DNA of 64,000 nucleotides from Bugula neritina (taxonomy: Eukaryota > Bryozoa > Gymnolaemata > Cheilostomatida > Bugulidae). The stretch's first letter is position 1. Each line of letters begins with the position of its first letter. The stretch covers positions 1 to 64,000 of the forward strand of contig OZ037771.1 of the NCBI GenBank assembly GCA_964035545.1. Reading direction: 5' to 3'. The notes under the pieces were generated by a model. The model searched no databases. It saw only the letters and a list, made by a program, of their open reading frames with translations, and was not told the DNA's origin. Both the position numbers and the translations under genes were made by a program. This document shows positions 28,331 through 46,154 of this stretch, one piece after another.

Positions 28331-28544
28331 CTAATGGCTTAATAGCTAACTATTGTAGCCTGCTATATAGCCGAGTCATTCTAGCTTTGCAATTGAATTA
28401 GCAATAACTACCAGTGGTGGAATGGCCTGTTCTAGTTCAAGAAAAAAAATTATAAGTAGGTGTATCATTGTCTCACCACTTCTAGCACAGGTGAAGGGGT
28501 AGAGACGACAGCTGTAGTCCTCACTGGTGTGTTCCCTCTGTCTC

Positions 28545-28979
28545 AAACTGACACAGTATATTGTGTAGCCCTGGTATCCACCCCACGGGTAATTCCATCC
28601 TAAAACACAATTTAGAGATAGTAGTTGTGTAAACTCAATACTTTGCAACTAACATTACCTATTTTTATTATGGCCATAGCAATTGTTGAACAAAAATAAC
28701 ACCTACTCCACTAACAACTTTGTCTCAAACTGAATTTATTAACTATTCTTCATCAAATAAATTGTGTACACCAATAAATGAAAAATGAAACTTACCTTAT
28801 ATATTAGCCTGCATGTACTGTAAGCCTTTGGTGCTGTAAAACCTTTAGATGAAAGATGAGCCTTTTTAAAACAACCAACTCTCAAGATAATTCCTGTTGC
28901 TTGAAGAGAGATGTGCCTTTCCAAAGACTGAATGAAGAGAGAGCTGACAGTGCAGGGTTTATATTAGTCTAGAAAAGAG
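28545..28979 (-). pseudogene. PSMB7: PSMB7-like fragment, inverted copy, catalytic Thr deleted
   Basis: Mirror copy of the first two proteasome beta-2 exons. The exon ending at 28796 (donor GTAAGT) reads GFTAPKAYSTCRLIYK. Compared with the + copy this lacks the TGTTICG core, so both the cleavage site and the N-terminal catalytic Thr are gone. The next exon begins at 28599 after TTTTAG and encodes DGITRGVDTRATQYTV, then meets a stop (TGA, within GTTTGAG). Later exons are absent. It cannot make an active beta-2 subunit. Confidence 0.72.
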
Positions 28980-31900
28980 CTTTTTTCTGGAATAGCCAAA
29001 ATAGCTGTACATAAGCAAATAACACAACAGAGAAAAACATAATGTAGCTAACATAGCCTAATGTAGCTAACATAGCCTAGTGTAGCTAACATTATAGCTA
29101 TGTTAATACAACTAAAGCTGTAATGATTCAACAAAAGCTTTCCCTGCTCATGTAATGTCTCAACAACTTTCATGCCTTATACAGCGTGTATCTGTAAAAG
29201 CATGTATGCCCAAATTTCAACAGCCAATGGGTTATGCAGGATAGTTGATGCGGACAACATATTTTCTCCCTTAAAGTGCAGTAGAAACACATAACACACG
29301 AATTCCCAACCTTTTCCTAATATTCCCCCCTTTCATGACTATCAACTATATAAATTACCACTTTTTGACAAGTGAAATATTTTTATAACTAACATCATAA
29401 TAATATAGGATACAACAATATGTATCTTGTGAAACGTATAACAGTGTTCACAGCTTTAAAGCCATGCATGACACACCAACAATTATATAGAGAAATCAAA
29501 GCAGACATCCACAATAAAAGTGACTTTAAAGCAACCAAATTTAGTTGAAGCATCAAAAACTAGTTTTAGAGACTACAGAAAATAAGTACATTGTATAATG
29601 CATAATACCAGAGGTATATAGTTAAGTTATGTGAGACTTTAGCTGAATTAATCTGCTACTGCTAAAACCTATTCCCTATAGTAATTTAAAATTGGAATAT
29701 TCAGCTGATTGGGGTAAAATAATATAATTATGATATAAAAGTAGACATCAACCACCATGCACAGGTATGTATAATCTGGTAAAGTTAAGGCACATAAAAA
29801 ATCCAAGTCATATCGACTCACAGAGAAGTAAAATAATATATCAGTTTAACTTTAGTGCAACTTTTATTAGTACTTCTTGTAAATACAACTCGATGAAAAG
29901 TATGAAACATTTTACTGGTTGAATTGTGATTAAATAAAAATTTCCGAATAATTCTATAAGTAGTTTAATCAAGGAATCATGTTATACTTATACTTATCTT
30001 GTTGGGACTTTACAGAAGTTGGGAAAGCTTTTCCCTAATATATTATAGCTTTTCATGTATTATTACAGCTAGGCAAGCTATATTACAATTTTTCCACACT
30101 AATTATGGCTACTACAAAATAGCTGGCCTTTTTGACTGGTATAACAACCCAGCATTTTCACCTATCTTTACGCTTGCTTCTTGCAACTACGCTTACAACT
30201 TATGATGTAACTGTTTTCACTTTGCTACTTTCTTTTAGACTGCTACAATAAATATCTCTATATATTAAAAACAACAGAAAGTACCTTCGTATAGCTCATC
30301 CAGCTGACACATGCCAAGAATAATCTAGAATGACTTTGTCCAACTTTACACCCAATTGGTTGGTTGTCCAGTAGCTGACCATGTGACCATCACATCAGTT
30401 ACTGTAAGAATAAAGCAGAGTCGCATATCATGAAAAACAATGAAATAAAATGCTTAATTCATATAACAGTGGTAAAGAAAGCAACAGAAGCAAAATGGAG
30501 AAGTACAAAAGAAAATTCACATTCTTATTGGTGTATAGATGTATAAAAGAATGTCATAATTATTTAAATAAAAAACAAAATTTGTTGACAGAACCATAAT
30601 AAAAAATCTAAAATGAAAGCCTGCGACTTGGTTTTCTTACCACAAGCAAGCATAGCACTATGTAAACTTATATTCTTTAATAAGAGGTTTTCACACAGTT
30701 GGCAATAAATTGACATAACAATAAATATGATTGAAGAGTGCTCATTTAGATGGAATAAAGCGTGGTTATAGCATTTACATGAAACAGCTGAAATTAAACA
30801 ACTCCAAAGTCAAATAAATTACTTATTGATGGTGTTCAATGAAGGCAATGATTTCATTACCATAAAAAGTAAAATCTTAAAATAAAATTCTAATCATGTG
30901 CTGATTTCTCATCTCTTAGGTCAAATTTTGTATTGACATTCAGACAAACAAGGATAAGATGCATATATTTCCACTTCTACTCAGCTCATATTCTCCTGGC
31001 TATATGTTCCAACACACTACTGAAAAATTAGACATGCAAAAGGTATAATAACCAGCTAACCTCACACTTCAAATAGAGTAGTATGTAGTACACCTCAGTC
31101 TGAAAATAGCTCAGGTCAAGTAGAGATCAAACAACTCCAACTAATACCAAAACATCCAGAAGGAATAATATGAAGCAGCCATCAGTAACCTGTAAGTGAA
31201 ACAAACTAACACTGAGTTTGAGCCAGGAAGGTTACATACATAGCTAAAGCTGGGTAAGGTTTGTAAGAGCCTTTACAATGGGCTGTTTTAACTTTATTTT
31301 GGAAACATGTTTGAAAATTCTTGAATGAAATAAACAGCCGTAATTTTTTAAAACTAAAAGCAGAAAAACAGCCAAGTGTTACACTGCAAAATCAATCAAC
31401 AGTGGAGTTCATAGCTAACAGGACATATAGTATGAATATTTTATGTGCCACACTCACACAGTTGCATTTTAATCATCACTCTATACAGTTCTATGTGCAC
31501 AACTTTACAAAGTTATATATTCTACACTTTATACAATTATATTGCCACTTTTATCAAAAGCACATGCTTCACTTCACAGAGAAAATTATCATAAATAATA
31601 AATACCTAATTATAACCAAGATGGGGCTCTCAGAACTGACCACAGTTGGCTAGGTCCTATATTCCTGGTGTAGACCATATGTTCTCTAATGTGTGAATAT
31701 CTGAGCTGCTCGGAAACATTCTAAAAAACAAAAAGACATTTGACAAATTAAAATTTTTGATTAAATGACAGACATGCATGAGACAACTCATAGAGGCATA
31801 GGCTGTAAAATCTAGAGTATTGGAAATTTACATCGTGATAAAATAAACATAGTCTACAGAACCAGAAAAGAAATTTCTTTGAATCAGAAACATAACTTGC

Positions 31901-32445
31901 TTTTATAGTTACAGCAGCTTAAACTGAATATTCAACTTGTCAATTTCGAGGTATTATTATGATCATAATGAGTATGTAACTAAAATAAAGTCAAACAAAT
32001 GAAATCATTGGGCATAAGTTCAACTTGATTGTACTGGTATAAGGCTATAGTGAAAAAAATTAAAACATTTGATTTCAATTATACTATTATTCTCAGTATT
32101 GATTTTGTAGTTTAGTTCAACAGACCAGAGAAGAACAGGGTAAAAGTTATGTTGAAATTAAGCCAACTTGAAGCTAAGCTAAATTGAAATTCATTATAAG
32201 CCTTGCAGTTGCATCTGCTCAAATGACTGCAGAATCAAATTGACTAGAAATGGGTAGTAACCTATTAATTAAATACAATATTCAATGTGAATTCCAAGCC
32301 TATGAATAAATACAGATTAACAATCAGTAAAAGGTTAGTAAAAAATATTAAATAAAATGCTAAATAATGGATTACCTTGGTGCAATGACAGTTTCAGTTA
32401 AGCAACTTACTATATAGTGACAGTGCAGCAGACGTGTTCAGTCTC

Positions 32446-32463
32446 CTGTAACTGATCACGTGA
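32446..32463 (+). promoter_or_regulatory. E-box motif GTAACTGATCACGTG, shared at three sites
   Basis: CTGTAACTGATCACGTGA here is the reverse complement of 15952-15969 in repeat copy 1. The same 15-mer GTAACTGATCACGTG occurs at 47714-47728, about 2.4 kb upstream of the ACOT9-like start and outside the repeats. CACGTG is the core bound by bHLH-zip factors. Regulatory function is inferred. Confidence 0.45.
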
Positions 32464-33280
32464 CTATTGCTGCGTCATGTGTTATATTTCATGACTCATC
32501 ATCACCCTGAAGGTTCCAATGGTATTACCAAATCAGTGACCTGTATGCAGCAAAGAAAATGTACACTAATTTTAGTGCTTCAAGTTTCAGAATCTAATGA
32601 AGGGAAAACATAGATGTAGCAATCAAATACTTTTAAAAATTTGTCCCCTTAATTTAAGCACCATTTTCAATCATGTTCAGGGCAAAATAAACTGGAAAAG
32701 AAGATAGACCATGCTAAAGTAACCATCAAAAAAAGAAACACAAATTAACATCGCAAAGAGACACAAAGAAATTGAATAGGTGACTTAAAGAAACTATTCC
32801 TCCCCCCCCCCCTTCCCTAAATGTTGACTATTAATTTCTCCCTTTTCGAAAAGCGAAGAAGTTGTATGACTGACATAAATGCTTATAGTTATGCTAGTAG
32901 TACTAAGTACAGATTTCTGATACTCACACTGACACTATAGCTATAACTATGATAATCATAATTATTATCATACTATCATAGTGATACTTGTGATCAACTT
33001 TAACTTTATAATTATTATTATCACTATCACTATGACTTAGACTATCAGCAAATGACACCTCACACCTGGCAGTGGTACTTGTGTATTTTAGAAGTTAATT
33101 TTTAAGTAATTCAAAACTTACATATTCGTGGAAAAGTTAGATCATCTTAAGAAGCAGTACTTGTCAAGTATCCTTAATAAGTGATTAACCTAAGTGATTG
33201 ACTTTGATTGATTGCGATCAGTTCATCTGATTATGAGTGCCTTTGCAACATCGTCTGCTTTTAGTCACACGAAACAGGTC

Positions 33281-33297
33281 ACGTGCTTGTTACGTCA
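33281..33297 (-). promoter_or_regulatory. Inverted copy of the CRE-like 17-mer
   Basis: Reverse complement of TGACGTAACAAGCACGT at 11764. On the + strand it joins GGTCACGTGC, so an E-box overlaps it. It lies at the outer end of the inverted unit, where a promoter for that unit would be. Confidence 0.45.
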
Positions 33298-33693
33298 TAT
33301 ATTACTACGCGCGATAAAACTTTCTTGATGCAGCACAAGGTGTGGAGCCGCTGAGTTCAGTAGCTGATGTTTTTTAATTTAGATAATCATTTTATTTGAA
33401 AGCTGCACTCAGAGTCTCCTAAATATAAGCTATTAGAGTTTAGAGTAAATATTACTTTAGAGTTATGAGTAACATTACTCTAGAGTGTAAAATTATAATA
33501 TTACTTGGGAGTTTAGAGTGGAGAGCAACATAACTTTAGAAGTTAGAGCAACATAACTTTAGAGTTTAGAATAATATTACTTTAGAAATTAGAGCAATAT
33601 TGTCTGAATAAATGATAAAGGAAATTCAAGTTTGTTGATGGCATAATACAAACATGTATGAGAGAGTGTGCTACCCTACATCACATTTCAGTG
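33298..33693. other. Spacer between the subtelomeric unit and the phosphatase 3' end
   Basis: Contains a degenerate repeat of TTTAGAGTTTAGAGTAAYATTACT type (33420-33600). A minus-strand AATAAA (TTTATT at 33391-33396) lies about 300 nt beyond the phosphatase stop and could be its polyadenylation signal. Confidence 0.5.
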
Positions 33694-39913
<6,220 letters not shown>

Positions 39914-40269
39914 GTCTAGCTGTTTAGTGTTTAGCTGTTTAGTGTTTAGTGTACCCCACCTACACAGTAGCTGCAGCTCTCTAGCAGAATAAAAGGTTAT
40001 GAATATTTCTAAACAACTCAGCAAGGTCACGCCTTAAAATAGAGAATTGAGCCAATCAGCACAGCCATGTGTAGGCTCTCTCATTTGATTGATAGCAGCT
40101 TGCAACATTGCATAATATTACTATTCTACCTAACATCCTAGATGGGTTAGATCATACTGGTATTATATATAGTAACAATGGCATTGCATACTGTAATATA
40201 CTGTTACATATATATGTATATATATGTATATATACATATATATATATACATATATATATACATATATAT

Positions 40270-40347
<78 letters not shown>

Positions 40348-40352
40348 TTATA

Positions 40353-40543
40353 TAGGTTACAATTGACCAAGATCTTTTATTTTAAAATCAATTATATCAC
40401 CTACAAGTTTATTTCGTAGCATGAAACTTCTGCCACTGTCAGCGTGATGTATAAAATAATGTTTTATACTTCACCACATCGAAACAAATTTGTAGGTGAT
40501 ATAATTGATTTTAAAATAAAAGATTTTAGTCAATTGTAACCTA
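40353..40543. mobile_element. Foldback MITE, 191 bp with 60-bp terminal inverted repeats
   Basis: The left end TAGGTTACAATTGACC and right end GTCAATTGTAACCTA are complementary, and the match runs about 60 bp into each arm with only a few mismatches. The short centre (about 70 bp) has no coding potential. Flanks give a TATA or TA duplication, as in Tc1/mariner-type non-autonomous elements. Confidence 0.8.
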
Positions 40544-40780
40544 TATAATTTTAGTATCTAGCTCAACTTTCCTAGAAAATTTTGAGCATTTTTCAATAAC
40601 TAGTATTACAATATATTCTACATATTTTGTATGTGTGTGCGTGCATGCATGTGTGTGTGTATGTAGTAGCAATGGTATTACAAGGTTAGCATATCTCTGG
40701 TGGTGTGCCTGTGATTTGTTTATTGTAAAAAACTGAGACAAACAAATGACTAATACATTGAGTAATAAGTAGTTGGGTAG

Positions 40781-41068
40781 ATATACAGTACTTACAGTAA
40801 CTACACAGTACTTACAGTACCTACAGTACTTACAGTAAACACACAGTACTTACAGTAAACACACAGTACTTACAGTAAACACACAGTACTTACAGTAAAC
40901 ACACAGTACTTACAGTACTTACAGTAAACACACAGTACTTACAGTAACTACAGTACTTACAGTAAACACACAGTACTTACAGTACTTACAGTAAACACAC
41001 AGTACTTACAGTACTTACAGTAAACACACAGTACTTACAGTACTTACAGTAAACACACAGTACTTACA
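40781..41068. repeat. Array of ACAGTACTTACAGTAAACAC units carrying GTAAGT
   Basis: Mixed 10- and 22-bp units. On the - strand every unit offers GTAAGTACTG, a perfect U1-type donor, and the first unit (41068) abuts possible exon sequence TTCTGTT. Confidence 0.85.
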
Positions 41069-41368
41069 ACAGAAGAGTGACAGAGGTGAATGCAAATATA
41101 CCAATGATCTCTTAAACATGAGATTTCTGGTTGTGCGAAACTACGGGTCTGGTAAAAGATTGCACACAAAAAGATTGAAGAAAATTGTAAAATAAAATGG
41201 CCACTTAAAAATATCTGAAAGAGTTTAATGAATGTGAAGAAAAGTCAAAATATCAAACATAAAAAGAAGTGCAAGTGTGGTATAGACACTAGCATTGCTA
41301 GACAATAGAAACAAATAAATCACTTATATTAGAAAATAAAAGAGAAACAGCAAACAGCAACAAACGTG

Positions 41369-41968
41369 TGGTGCAGCACTAACAGAGTATTGGTGCAGCA
41401 CTAACAGAGTATTGGTGCAGCACTAACAGAGTATTGGTGCAGCACTAACAGAGTATTGGTGCAGCACTAACATAGTATTGGTGCAGCACTAACAGAGTAT
41501 TGATGCAGCACTAACAGAGTATTGGTGCAGCACTAACATAGTATTGGTGCAGCACTAACAGAGTATTGGTGCAGCACTAACAGAGTATTGGTGCAGCACT
41601 AACAGAGTATTGGTGCAGCACTAACAGAGTATTGGTTCAGCACTAACAGAGTATTGGTGCAGCACTAACAGAGTATTGGTTCAGCACTAACAGAGTATTG
41701 GTGCAGCACTAACATAGTATTGGTGCAGCACTAACATAGTATTGGTGCAGCACTAACATAGTATTGGTGCAGCACTAACAGAGTATTGGTGCAGCACTAA
41801 CATAGTATTGGTGCAGCACTAACAGAGTATTGGTGCAGCACTAACATAGTATTGGTGCAGCACTAACATAGTATTGGTGCAGCACTAACAGAGTATTGGT
41901 GCAGCACTAACAGAGTATTGGTGCAGCACTAACAGAGTATTGGTGCAGCACTAACAGAGTATTGATGC
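41369..41968. repeat. 22-bp minisatellite abutting the ACOT9 stop codon
   Basis: About 27 copies of GTGCAGCACTAACAGAGTATTG (G/T variants at AACAGAG/AACATAG and GGTGC/GGTTC). The array begins two bases after the ACOT9 stop codon, so it is either the 3' UTR or replaced it. Confidence 0.95.
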
Positions 41969-41969
41969 A

Positions 41970-44900
41970 CTACTGAGAACTTCTCCAGATGCTCATAGCC
42001 TCCTCAAAGCGACGCCGTGAGTCCAGGTAGATCATACTCTCGGCGTAGGATTTGGGCAAGACAACGGGCACCGGAGATTTGTCTGCTCTTTCTATTGTGA
42101 AATGAAACTCATTGGTTGTGTGACTACTTCCTGTTTTGGGATTTTTAACATCGGCATGAACTCTAATCTGAAATATAGTAGAGAGTGTGTGATTGGCTAT
42201 ACATGCAACCTGGTGAATAGTAGAGAGTGTGTGATTGGCTACCCACCTGCATCCTGTGACCATCCGTGTACCCGACTTGAGATGAGAGATAGAGAAATGA
42301 GCCAATAGAAACCGGAGCTCTGAATATGATGTCATCCACAGCCACCGTTATACATCTGCAGTACAGAGTATATACATCTACAGTACAGAGTATATATATC
42401 TACAGTACAGAGCATATATATCTACAGCACAGAGTATATATATCTACAGTACAGAGTATATACATCTACAGTACAGAGTATATATATCTACAGTACAGAG
42501 TATACACATCTACAGTACAGAGTATATACATCTACAGTACAGAGTATACACATCTACAGTACAGAGTATACACATCTACAGTACAGAGTATATACATCTA
42601 CAGTACAGAGTATATACATCTACAGTACAGAATATACACATCTACAGTACAGAGCATATTTATCTACAGTACAGAGTATACACATCTACAGTACAGAGTA
42701 TACACATCTACAGTACAGAGTATATACATCTACAGTACAGAGTATACACATCTACAGTACAGAGTATACACATCTACAGTACAGAGTATATACATCTACA
42801 GTACAGAGTATACACATCTGCAGTACAGAGTATACACATCTACAGTACAGAGTATATACATCTACAGTACAGAGTATATACATCTACAGTACAGAGTATA
42901 CACATCTACAGTACAGAGTATACACATCTACAGTACAGAGTATATACATCTACAGTACAGAGTATACACATCTACAGTACAGAGTATACACATCTACAGT
43001 ACAGAGTATATACATCTACAGTACAGAGCATACTGCTATACCTGCTCTTTGAATACACACAGGCGTTGGCCCACGCCAATTCAAATGCTTGTCTCATCAG
43101 AAATCCACCAAATATCTTGTTGTAAATATTCTTCTGTTCAGGAAAACAGATGCGAACTGTTTTTAACATCGCGTCTTCCATCCAAATTGTATCTAATAAT
43201 AATAACAGTAATATAGTACAGATAGCAGTAATATAGTACAGATAGTAGTAATATAGTACAGATAGTAGTAATATAATACAGATAGTAGTAATATAGTACA
43301 GATAGTAGTAATATAGTACAGATAGTAGTAATATAGTACAGATAGTAGTAATATAATACAGATAGTAGTAATATAGCACAGATAGTAGTAATATAGTACA
43401 GATAGTAGTAATATAGTACAGATAGTAGTAATATATTACAGATAGCAGTAATATAACACAGATAGTAGTAATATAGTACAGATAGTAGTAATATAGTACA
43501 GATAGTAGTAATATATTACAGATAGCAGTAATATAACACAGATAGTAGTAATATATTACATATAGTAGTAATATAATACAGATAGTAGTAATATAATACA
43601 GATAGTAGTAATATATTACAGATAGTAGTAATATAATACAGATAGTAGTAAAAGCAGAGGGCATGTATTACACACCTGCAGGCTTGCGCCGAACTTTAAA
43701 AGTTGTGGCAGTGGAATCGAGAGTGTCTATGAATATTTTGTGAATCAGGGATCTCTCCGACTCGTTGGGAATTGTCTTCAACAAAGATTCTTCAGACATG
43801 CTTTTCCTGAGTGCCTGGTGATTACGACTAAATTCTAATATCCTCTTCTCTTCAGAATTACGGGCATGTAACCTGTTGACAATAGCTGCCTTGTTTTCTA
43901 CAGGATCCCTGGCTACCATCACAAATACGGCTTCTGTAATATATTATACAATATTATAGTATATTCAGTATATTATTATAGTATATTCAGTATATTATTA
44001 TACTATATTCCGTATATTATAGTATATTACAGTATATTCAGTATATTATACTGTATTACAGTATATTCAGTATATTATAGTATATTCAATATATTATAGT
44101 ATATTCAATATATTATAGTATATTTAGCATATTATAGTATATTCAGTATATCATACTATATTACAGCAAATTTGATATATTATACAAACACACCCTCCTA
44201 CCTAACAATTTCATATCCACTCCTTCACTGTTTAGTTGGGAGACTTGAATAGTCGACTCCATTGATGACTTGCCCACCCATGAAACGTGACCAGTTAACT
44301 TGATGTCTTCATCTATGGAGACATCATTGAAGGCAGACGTGAGGTCAATTCTATCAACAAGTACCGTCCAAATAGCTCTCGGTACCAGCACTTCTCCAGC
44401 CTACATTGTAAGTATATGTTACTGTAGGTATATGTTACTGTAGGTAGAACACACTGTAAGTATATGATACTGTAAGTATATGTTACTGTAAGTATATGTT
44501 ACTGTAGGTAGAACATACTGTAAGTATATGTTACTGTAAGTAGAAGAGAAATACTTACTGCCAGTCCAGGAACTAAGTTATGTTTGTAGCAACAAGCAAC
44601 AGCAAGAGTGTCCAAGTCTTCCAACAGACGGCCAAATCTCACTTGATTGTAGGGATTGAGATACTTAAGCTTGTCTTTCCCGCCAGTGCTAAGAGGAATA
44701 ACTCCTGTGATCAGACTATCTGACATAAACTTAGAGGGAAGCTGTGATTGGTCAGATGGTACTTTAGACATAACAGACTTTCTGTTGGCTGTCTGTAACC
44801 ATATTTCTTGTGATTTCATCATCTTTTGCATGTTATCTCTCATAGTCTGTGGGTGAATATATTATAATATGTAGAATGCTATAGTACCATGCTATGCTAT

Positions 44901-45292
44901 ACGCTATAGCACAATGCTACGCTATACGCTATAGTACCATGCTATGCTATACGCTATAGTATCATGCTATGCTACACGCTATACTACAATGCTACGCTAT
45001 ACGCCATAGTACCATGCTATGCTATACACTATAGTACCATGCTACGCTATACGCTATAGTACAATGCTATGCTATACGCTATAGTACAATGCTACGCTAT
45101 ACGCTATAGTACAATGCTATGCTATACGCTATAGTATGAATTACTTGCAGGCAATAAGGAATGGTATATAAAGGATACCTTCATATCAATGAGTTCAGTT
45201 ACATCATGCATCTTTCTCCACAACTGATTAGACCCAGGAGACCATAATTTCACTTTCCAAATCTTCATATGATTTGAGAAAACAAGAGACAT
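41970..45292 (-). CDS. ACOT9: Acyl-CoA thioesterase 9-like, 7 coding exons, 438 aa
   Basis: Hydrolyses acyl-CoA to fatty acid and CoA; animal ACOT9 is mitochondrial with two hotdog domains. Exons on the - strand: 45179-45292, 44559-44846, 44202-44400, 43676-43933, 43042-43192, 42247-42355, 41970-42167. Phases close exactly to 439 codons including TAG; human ACOT9 is 439 aa. Family blocks in order: RFGRLLEDLDTLAVACCYKH; LTGHVSWVGKSSMESTIQV; EAVFVMVARDPVENK; FGGFLMRQAFELAWANAC; VAVDDIIFRAPVSIGSFLYL; RVHADV; HTTNEFHFTIE; LPKSYAESMIYLDSRRRFE. The first hotdog lies in exons 2-4 and the second in 5-7. The start ATG at 45292 opens MSLVFSNHMKIWK; an upstream exon with more of a targeting peptide cannot be excluded. 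Tandem arrays fill introns 1-5 and a two-copy repeat fills intron 6. Confidence 0.93.
42168..42246 (-). other. ACOT9 intron 6, 79 bp, made of a two-copy repeat
   Basis: The 79-bp intron holds two copies of AGCCAATCACACACTCTCTA on the gene strand, one beside the donor (GTGGGTAGCC) and one beside the acceptor (TATATTTCAG). Confidence 0.85.
42356..43030. repeat. 22-bp array in ACOT9 intron 5 carrying the exon 6 acceptor
   Basis: About 30 copies of CAGAGTATATACATCTACAGTA. On the gene strand each reads TACTGTAG|ATGTATA or |ATGTGTA, against the real boundary TACTGCAG|ATGTATAACGG. The acceptor and first seven exon bases have thus been propagated through the whole intron. Confidence 0.95.
43200..43652. 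repeat. 20-bp array in ACOT9 intron 4
   Basis: About 22 copies of GATAGTAGTAATATAGTACA starting 8 bp from the exon 5 boundary at 43192. Long isoleucine/tyrosine/leucine translations here come from the repeat. Confidence 0.95.
43938..44165. repeat. ATTCAGTATATTATAGTAT array in ACOT9 intron 3
   Basis: Imperfect 17-20-bp units of TATAGTATATTCAGTATAT type fill almost all of the intron between 43934 and 44201. Confidence 0.8.
44404..44545. repeat. ACOT9 intron 2 array with repeated acceptor-like CTTACAG
   Basis: Units of GTAAGTATATGTTACT type on the + strand. On the gene strand each supplies CATATACTTACAG or ATACCTACAG beside the true acceptor CTTACAATGTAG|G. Confidence 0.8.
44870..45137. repeat. 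25-bp array in ACOT9 intron 1
   Basis: About 10 copies of CGCTATAGTACAATGCTATGCTATA with C/A and T/C variants. It fills the intron between 44847 and 45178. Confidence 0.9.
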
Positions 45293-46154
45293 CTTACTAC
45301 ACCCTACAAGTAATACAAATTTCTTTCTTATACATTAAATGAGAAAACACAAAACTCGTCAACAGGGGAAGGCAATGACACTGCTATGATTTTAGTAATT
45401 ATACAATATAAAGTAATAGCTTAGTTTTCCTCTGTAAACTCAGTAGTGTGCAGCCTACTCAGGCTAACGTCCTACACTGAGCACTACTCCAACTAATTCA
45501 TAAACAGAAATGCTAAGAAAAAGGAAAGGCCCTAAATTGTGCTCATCTCAAAACTCCTGAAAACACTAGCACAACGATAATAGCCGCGACTAACCATCAT
45601 TAGAAAATAATTTTGATTTTAGCATATTTGAAAAAATAATGTACAAATGCAAACGCTGAAACTAAAATAAAGTTCCGATAACAAGTTCGTCCAATTTTTT
45701 TTGAAACCGAGTCATGTTAATTACTCCATCAAAAAACCCTTGACTTGAATTAACATGGCTTAGACCCAATATAGCTTACGAAGATAAACTTTGAATCATA
45801 GCAGCCAGTTTAATAACTTCTACAATAAATATAATGACTACATATTAATATTCAGTCTACCCTTAATGGTTCATTATTTGTTCAATACCCAGAGTGATAA
45901 CCAAAGTGATCATTAGGATAATGAAAATTCTGTAGATAAATAGTATGATACTAGCTATCGTATATACCTGTTTAACAGGCATTATAGATAAATAGAATTA
46001 ATTATCACGATAACCATCAACATATATGCCATTACTCATTCTTAATAACTATATCAAAGTGTATGTATATGTAATATGTATATAGTTATATATTAAAATA
46101 AAAGTACGCCAACAATATGATAAAATTACAGAAGCATTATTAGTGATTACTAAG

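Larger units (their letters stand above)
28330..33297 (-). repeat. Subtelomeric repeat unit, inverted copy
   Basis: Reverse-complement counterpart of the + units. It carries block A at 30285-30401, block C at 31606-31720 (frame kept, ending RAPSWL then TAA), the island of 18.5-18.7 kb at 31.05-31.24 kb, the E-box island of 15.95 kb at 32.45 kb, and PSMB7-like exons at its 3' end. Blocks B and D are not seen. With 14.1-26.4 kb it makes a large imperfect inverted repeat about 27.4 kb. Confidence 0.72.
39914..41969. other. Region between the phosphatase 5' end and ACOT9 3' end
   Basis: No protein gene. In order: (TA)n with TATG variants 40207-40342, an inverted-repeat element 40353-40543, a (GT)n-like stretch near 40630-40660, a GTAAGT-bearing array 40781-41068, unique sequence to 41360, and a 22-bp array to 41968. 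A 5' untranslated exon of the phosphatase could sit at about 41069-41100, because on the - strand TTCTGTT|GTAAGTACTG reads as a donor there. Confidence 0.55.

Noticed and set aside
23589-31653. Related open frames HFNHHSI-QFYVHNF at 23.6 kb (-) and 31.4 kb (+) as a gene
   Set aside because: They are mirrored copies of one repeat segment, run antisense to the unit and lack start, splice or domain support; similarity follows from DNA identity.
42326-43216. 296-aa STVQSIYIYSTEY repeat protein on the + strand
   Set aside because: Antisense reading of the 22-bp array in ACOT9 intron 5.
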